Source: a bacterium (GTDB lineage: Bacteria; Patescibacteriota; Minisyncoccia; Phycocordibacterales; Phycocordibacteraceae). Taken from it: a stretch of DNA of 7,822 bases. Made by a program: the position numbers and the translations under genes. Shown here one piece after another: positions 4,444-7,822 of this stretch. The stretch lies in contig JAKAGD010000032.1 in assembly GCA_021817685.1 (NCBI GenBank), forward strand, positions 1-7,822, given 5' to 3'. The notes below the pieces were generated by a model, which saw only the letters and a list, made by a program, of their open reading frames with translations, did not search any database and was not told the origin of the DNA. Positions within the stretch are counted from its first letter, which is position 1, and every line of letters begins with the position of its first letter.

Positions 4444-4508
4444 GGCCCGTCACACTATGGTACCTGACACGACGGCTATTTGCCCTTTCCCTTAGTGTGG
4501 CGGGCATG
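4441..4508. repeat. Long inverted repeat across the uvrA stop and uvrC start
   Basis: 4445-4457 pairs with 4493-4505 (12 of 13 positions). Beyond a one-base bulge at 4444 the stem extends by 4441-4443 with 4506-4508. In the mRNA, the 5' arm is the last part of the uvrA coding sequence and the 3' arm covers the uvrC leader and its ATG. The loop of 35 nt contains the uvrA stop codon. No T tract follows, so termination is unlikely; occlusion of the uvrC start until a ribosome finishes uvrA is the simplest reading. Confidence 0.65.
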
Positions 4509-7127
4509 GCGGTGCAGCGCTTTCGCCAGATATTCGCCCGTATGGGAACCCGCTGTGTCGGCGACTTCTTCCGGCGTGCCCTTGGCGATCACCTTACCAC
4601 CTCCCGCGCCGCCTTCGGGGCCGAAGTCGATGAGGTGATCGGCGCTCTTGATGACATCCAAGTTGTGCTCGATGACCACGACCGTGTTGCCGCGCGCGAC
4701 CAGCTCCTGCAGTATCTCGATAAGTTTCCGCACGTCCTCGTAGTGAAGGCCGACCGTCGGCTCGTCAAGCAGGTACATGGTCTTCATCGTCGTCGAACGA
4801 TAGAGCTCGCTCGCTATCTTCACGCGCTGAGCCTCGCCGCCGGAAAGCGTCGTGGCGCTCTGTCCGAGCGTGAGGTACTGCAGACCGGTTGCATTAAGGC
4901 TCATGAGCCGCTCGCTGATGGCGGGGATGTCGCCGAAGAATTTCTCCGCCTCTTCAATGGTCATCTGGAGCACCTCGTAAATATTCTTGCCGCGGTACGT
5001 GACCTCGAGCGTCTCCTTCATAAAGCGCTTGCCCATGCAGATGTCGCACGTCACGTACACCGTCGGCAAGAAGTGCATCTCCACCGCGATGGAACCGTTG
5101 CCCTGGCACGCCTCGCAACGGCCGCCCGGCACGTTGAACGAGAAGCGTCCGGGCTTCCAGCCGCGTGCGCGCGCTTCTGCGGTTGCGGCGAAGAGGTCGC
5201 GGATGTGTGTAAAGGCGCCGGTGTAGGTTGCCGGATTAGAGCGCGGCGTCCGCCCGATGGGCGACTGGTCGATGAGGACCGCGCGTCCTACGTATTCGGT
5301 GCCGGTCAGGCTGCTGATGTGTTCCAGCTTCGCTTCCCGCTTCGCGAAGCGCGCCGCAATGTTGCGGTGCAGAATGTCGTAGAGGAAGGTGGACTTCCCG
5401 CTTCCCGAGACGCCGGTGATGCAGACAAGCTTTCCGAGCGGCACATCGATATTCTGGTTCACCAGGTTGTGGAGCGTCGCGCCGCGCACTTTGATGGAGC
5501 CTTTCTCGCTCGTGCGGCGCGCCTCCGGCACCGGCATCTCTTTTTCTTGCCGCAAGTACGAAAGCGTGACGGACCCGCTCTCGTTCTCTTTCGCGGTCAG
5601 AAGTTCATCCAGCCAGCCGCTTGCGACGACTCTCCCGCCGTGGATACCCGCGCCCGGGCCGATATCAACGATGTAGTCGGATGCGTAAATGGTGTCTTCA
5701 TCGTGCTCCACGACAAGAATGGTATTCCCGAGCTCTTTGAGCGTAAGCAGGGTCTTGATAAGGCGGTCGTTATCGCGCTGGTGGAGGCCGATGGTCGGCT
5801 CGTCGAGCACGTACAAGGCGCCGGTCAGCCCGCTCCCGAGCTGGGACGCGAGCCGGATGCGCTGGGCTTCCCCGCCAGAGAGCGTGGCCGCCGAACGGTT
5901 GAGGGTCAGGTAGTCGAGACCGACGTTCAGCATGAAGGTCAGGCGGCTGTCTATCTCCTTGAGGATAGGCGCGGCGATATCGAATTTCATTTCCGAAAGT
6001 TCTATGGAGTCCACGAAGTCCTTCGCTTCGCGGATGGACATATTGGTGAAATCCACGATGTTCTTCCCGAGCGTTTTATCCTTTTTCCCTTTGAGGTACA
6101 CGCGGAGCGCTTCGGGGCGGAGCCGCTTCCCTTCACAGACCGGACAGGGCTCTTCGGAGAACAGCGACTCCGTGCCGAGGCCGTGGCATTCGGGGCACGC
6201 GCCGTACGGCGAATTGAACGAGAAGAGGCGCGGTTCCACTTCCGGGAACGATGCGCCGTCGTCCGGACAGATGAATTTGGACGAAAGCGTTTCCACCGAA
6301 CCGTCGGCATGCTGGATCTTCACCAAGCCGTCGGATTGCTTGAGCGCAAGCTCGAGCGCTTCGGAAAGGCGCTCGCGCGCGCTCTGTGTGGACCGCGCGA
6401 ACTCGGATACGTAAATAGAATCCACGACGGCATCAATGCTGTGCACCTTATTGCGCTCCATAACTATCTTCTCGCGGAGCGATTTAACTTTCCCGTCCAC
6501 CACCACCTTCTCGTATCCCTTGCCCAACAGATCGTAGAGGAGCTGATAGTACTCGCCTTTGCGCCCGACGACGACCGGCGCGTAGATCGTCACTGCGGTC
6601 TTGTCCACCGCGACGCCCATGACCTGCGTGCTCTTCCCCGCGCGCTTGGCTTCCACACGCGCGAACACCATTTTTATCATTTCTTCTTTTGAGAGCCGCA
6701 CGATGGGCACGTCGTGATGGATGCAGTACGGCTGGCCCGCGCGCGCGTACAGAACGCGCAGGTAGTCGTAGATCTCGGTAACAGTCGCCACCGTCGAGCG
6801 CGGATTATTGGAACGGCTCTTCTGGTCTATGGAAATGGCCGGTGAAAGGCCGGCGATCTCGTCCACGTCCGGCTTCGCCATCTGGTTGAGGAATTGGCGC
6901 GCATACGCCGAAAGCGATTCCACATAGCGCCGCTGGCCTTCGGCAAAGATGGTATCGAACGCGAGCGAGGATTTGCCGCTTCCGGAGAGTCCGGTGATGA
7001 CCGTCATCGCCCCGCGCGGCATCTCCACACTGATGTTCTTCAGATTATGAGTGCGCGCGCCCGAAACTGAGAGCCAATCGCTCCCGTGCCGGTGTTTGTG
7101 TTCTTCTTTTGCGGAGTGTTTTTTCAT
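4476..7127 (-). CDS. uvrA: UvrABC excinuclease subunit A
   Basis: UvrA is the damage-recognition ATPase of nucleotide excision repair; a dimer scans DNA and loads UvrB. The protein has 883 residues (E. coli: 940) and two ABC modules. Module 1 has Walker A GLSGSGKSS (46-54), the UvrB-binding/insertion region (about 115-245), a zinc module (about 287-331), the signature LSGGEAQ (417) and Walker B LYVLDEPTIGLH (to 449). Module 2 has Walker A GVSGSGKST (572-580), the C-terminal zinc finger CEAC...CDIC (671-697) next to the GRFSFNVPGG segment, LSGGEAQ (761) and LLDEPTVGLH. In the first zinc finger the usual C-x2-C is CPDD (287-290), so one of four ligands is Asp, while the partner CPEC is intact. 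The ends are His/Lys rich. ATG 7127 was preferred over TTG 7133 because AGGA lies 7 nt before the ATG but only 1 nt before the TTG. It likely forms an operon with uvrC. Confidence 0.97.
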   Translation of the reverse strand: MKKHSAKEEHKHRHGSDWLSVSGARTHNLKNISVEMPRGAMTVITGLSGSGKSSLAFDTIFAEGQRRYVESLSAYARQFLNQMAKPDVDEIAGLSPAISIDQKSRSNNPRSTVATVTEIYDYLRVLYARAGQPYCIHHDVPIVRLSKEEMIKMVFARVEAKRAGKSTQVMGVAVDKTAVTIYAPVVVGRKGEYYQLLYDLLGKGYEKVVVDGKVKSLREKIVMERNKVHSIDAVVDSIYVSEFARSTQSARERLSEALELALKQSDGLVKIQHADGSVETLSSKFICPDDGASFPEVEPRLFSFNSPYGACPECHGLGTESLFSEEPCPVCEGKRLRPEALRVYLKGKKDKTLGKNIVDFTNMSIREAKDFVDSIELSEMKFDIAAPILKEIDSRLTFMLNVGLDYLTLNRSAATLSGGEAQRIRLASQLGSGLTGALYVLDEPTIGLHQRDNDRLIKTLLTLKELGNTILVVEHDEDTIYASDYIVDIGPGAGIHGGRVVASGWLDELLTAKENESGSVTLSYLRQEKEMPVPEARRTSEKGSIKVRGATLHNLVNQNIDVPLGKLVCITGVSGSGKSTFLYDILHRNIAARFAKREAKLEHISSLTGTEYVGRAVLIDQSPIGRTPRSNPATYTGAFTHIRDLFAATAEARARGWKPGRFSFNVPGGRCEACQGNGSIAVEMHFLPTVYVTCDICMGKRFMKETLEVTYRGKNIYEVLQMTIEEAEKFFGDIPAISERLMSLNATGLQYLTLGQSATTLSGGEAQRVKIASELYRSTTMKTMYLLDEPTVGLHYEDVRKLIEILQELVARGNTVVVIEHNLDVIKSADHLIDFGPEGGAGGGKVIAKGTPEEVADTAGSHTGEYLAKALHRHARHTKGKGK

Positions 7128-7135
7128 ACTCAAAT

Positions 7136-7155
7136 CCTGCCCGTGGCGGGGCAGG
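7136..7155 (-). promoter_or_regulatory. uvrA leader hairpin sequestering the Shine-Dalgarno
   Basis: In the mRNA, CCTGCCC (7155-7149) pairs perfectly with GGGCAGG (7142-7136) around a 6-nt loop. The AGG of the only Shine-Dalgarno candidate (AGGA, 7 nt before the ATG) is within the 3' arm. With transcription expected near 7158, the leader is essentially this hairpin. It could limit uvrA translation or protect the 5' end. No T tract follows, so it is a poor terminator for the gene upstream. Confidence 0.6.
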
Positions 7156-7158
7156 TAC

Positions 7159-7173
7159 GGTATGACTATACCA
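7159..7173 (-). promoter_or_regulatory. uvrA promoter: extended -10 (TGGTATAGT) within a 14-bp dyad
   Basis: On the minus strand, TGGTATAGT (7173-7165) is an extended -10 located 6 nt beyond the stop codon of the upstream gene. It is overlapped by the perfect dyad GGTAT-AGTC-ATACC (7172-7159), which is placed where a repressor could block RNA polymerase. It does not resemble the E. coli LexA box (CTGT...ACAG). Operator function is speculation; the promoter call is better supported by the shared TGGTATnnT form. Confidence 0.5.
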
Positions 7174-7178
7174 CTGAT

Positions 7179-7822
7179 CTAGAATTTCTGGTACGCCGGC
7201 AGGATGTTCACCTGCACCGTTCCGGCGGCGTGGGTGCCGTGATTATTCACGCAGTCTATCTTATAAAAGGTCTGGGCGGTGACGGATTCGGTGACGTTGC
7301 CCGAAAGGCCGGTCTTCCAGGCGGCGCCGTTCTTCGTCACGGAGCAAGAGGCGGAGTTCGTAGACGTCCACACGACGTTGGTGTTATTCGCCGTGGTTGA
7401 ATTCACGCGCGCGGTCGTAGATTGTCCGTTCGCCGTGATGGCGGCGGTGGGAACGAGGACGGTGACGGTGGTGTTCACGGCCGGAGGCGGGCCGTAGGTG
7501 CCGCCCGCGCAGGAAAGACCGTATGACGTAGTCGGCGGCGCGGGCGGGACGGACGCAGTAACCGAACCGGAGACCGCACCGCCGGTGCTGAATCCGTTCC
7601 CCGAGCAGGAAGCTGCGCAAGATGCGCCGCCGGTCACGCCCCATGAGAGTGTGGTGTTCTGTCCCTGTTCAACGGTCGCCGGGCTCGCCGAGAGCGACGC
7701 GGTGCAGGTGCCGGGGCAAACGCCCGAGGTGCAGGTGCCGCCGTTGGTCGGTCCGTTCGGCTGGTTGGCGCCGGTAGAACAGGAGGCGGAGACAACCTGT
7801 CCGGACTTTGTATCGGTAACCG
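7179..7822 (-). CDS. C-terminal part of a secreted or surface Ig-like repeat protein
   Basis: The frame is open from the right window edge to a TAG at 7181-7179, giving 214 C-terminal residues; the start is outside. Composition is very rich in T, S, G, A, N and V with few charged residues, typical of extracellular beta-sandwich proteins. One Ig-like unit begins LSASPATVEQGQNTTLSW and ends near SYGLSCAGG. A second covers about the last 90 residues (TANGQSTTARV, VVWTSTNSASCSV, FYKIDCVNN, AAGTVQVNIL). Each has the W...C...C layout of an Ig-type fold, and other cysteines lie in TCTSGVCPGTC. No LPXTG motif or transmembrane anchor is present at the C-terminus, which ends ILPAYQKF. Such repeat proteins are frequent among CPR surface proteins, but the specific function and the signal peptide cannot be seen. 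Downstream, the uvrA promoter begins within 6 nt, and no terminator was found. Confidence 0.85.
   Translation of the reverse strand, partial: VTDTKSGQVVSASCSTGANQPNGPTNGGTCTSGVCPGTCTASLSASPATVEQGQNTTLSWGVTGGASCAASCSGNGFSTGGAVSGSVTASVPPAPPTTSYGLSCAGGTYGPPPAVNTTVTVLVPTAAITANGQSTTARVNSTTANNTNVVWTSTNSASCSVTKNGAAWKTGLSGNVTESVTAQTFYKIDCVNNHGTHAAGTVQVNILPAYQKF

Noticed and set aside
4497..6692. Very long open frame on the plus strand antisense to uvrA (about 730 codons)
   Set aside because: It mirrors the codon bias of uvrA, has no recognisable domain, is rich in R, H, V and A as expected of an antisense shadow, and conflicts with an unmistakable gene.
7136..7155. Hairpin as the intrinsic terminator of the Ig-like protein gene
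   Set aside because: It is followed by ATTTGAGT rather than a T run and lies downstream of the uvrA -10, fitting a leader structure better.
1..7822. CRISPR array, insertion sequence, phage genes or novel multi-gene defence system
   Set aside because: No regularly spaced repeats, transposase or integrase, and no unexplained cluster of protein genes; all five protein genes with assignable families are housekeeping or envelope functions.

Overview
The window looks like a piece of a moderately GC-rich bacterial chromosome, most likely from the Candidate Phyla Radiation (Patescibacteria/Parcubacteria). This placement is inference. It rests on compact single-strand gene order, a UvrC lacking its C-terminal helix-hairpin-helix domain, a Cys-containing Ig-like repeat exoprotein of the style common there, a membrane-anchored HtrA-type protease without PDZ, and tRNA genes mostly lacking an encoded CCA. 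No 16S or ribosomal protein is present to confirm it.

Everything convincing lies on the minus strand, so transcription runs from high to low coordinates. From 7822 down: the 3' end of a secreted Ig-like protein gene (runs off the window); uvrA with its own extended -10 promoter and a leader that is almost entirely one hairpin; uvrC 32 nt downstream, probably translationally coupled; ddl (D-Ala-D-Ala ligase) behind its own -10 box; tRNA-Ala(TGC); a 62-nt perfect partial copy of that tRNA carrying an 82-nt two-hairpin insertion; an HtrA-like serine protease; the tRNA run Val(CAC)-Pro(CGG)-Pro(GGG); a tRNA-Pro-derived repeat region; the pair tRNA-Ala(CGC)-Ala(GGC); a tRNA-Ala-derived palindromic repeat region; and the first 20 codons of mscL at the left edge.

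Functionally the genes are housekeeping: UvrA and UvrC for nucleotide excision repair, Ddl for peptidoglycan precursors, MscL and an HtrA-type protease for envelope stress, and tRNAs for all three bacterial Ala anticodons plus the G/C-ending Pro and Val codons.

The unexpected content is between the genes. All three places where a tRNA run ends carry partial copies of the tRNA just transcribed; two of the three also have partial copies in the opposite orientation, and two have small perfect hairpins inserted into the copied sequence. This looks like a family of tRNA-3'-end-derived repeats. Other notable points are a cysteine-free UvrC without iron-sulfur ligands, a long inverted repeat that would occlude the uvrC start codon, a hairpin that sequesters the uvrA Shine-Dalgarno sequence, and TATACT boxes 6-9 nt upstream of three start codons, which suggests leaderless or near-leaderless mRNAs.
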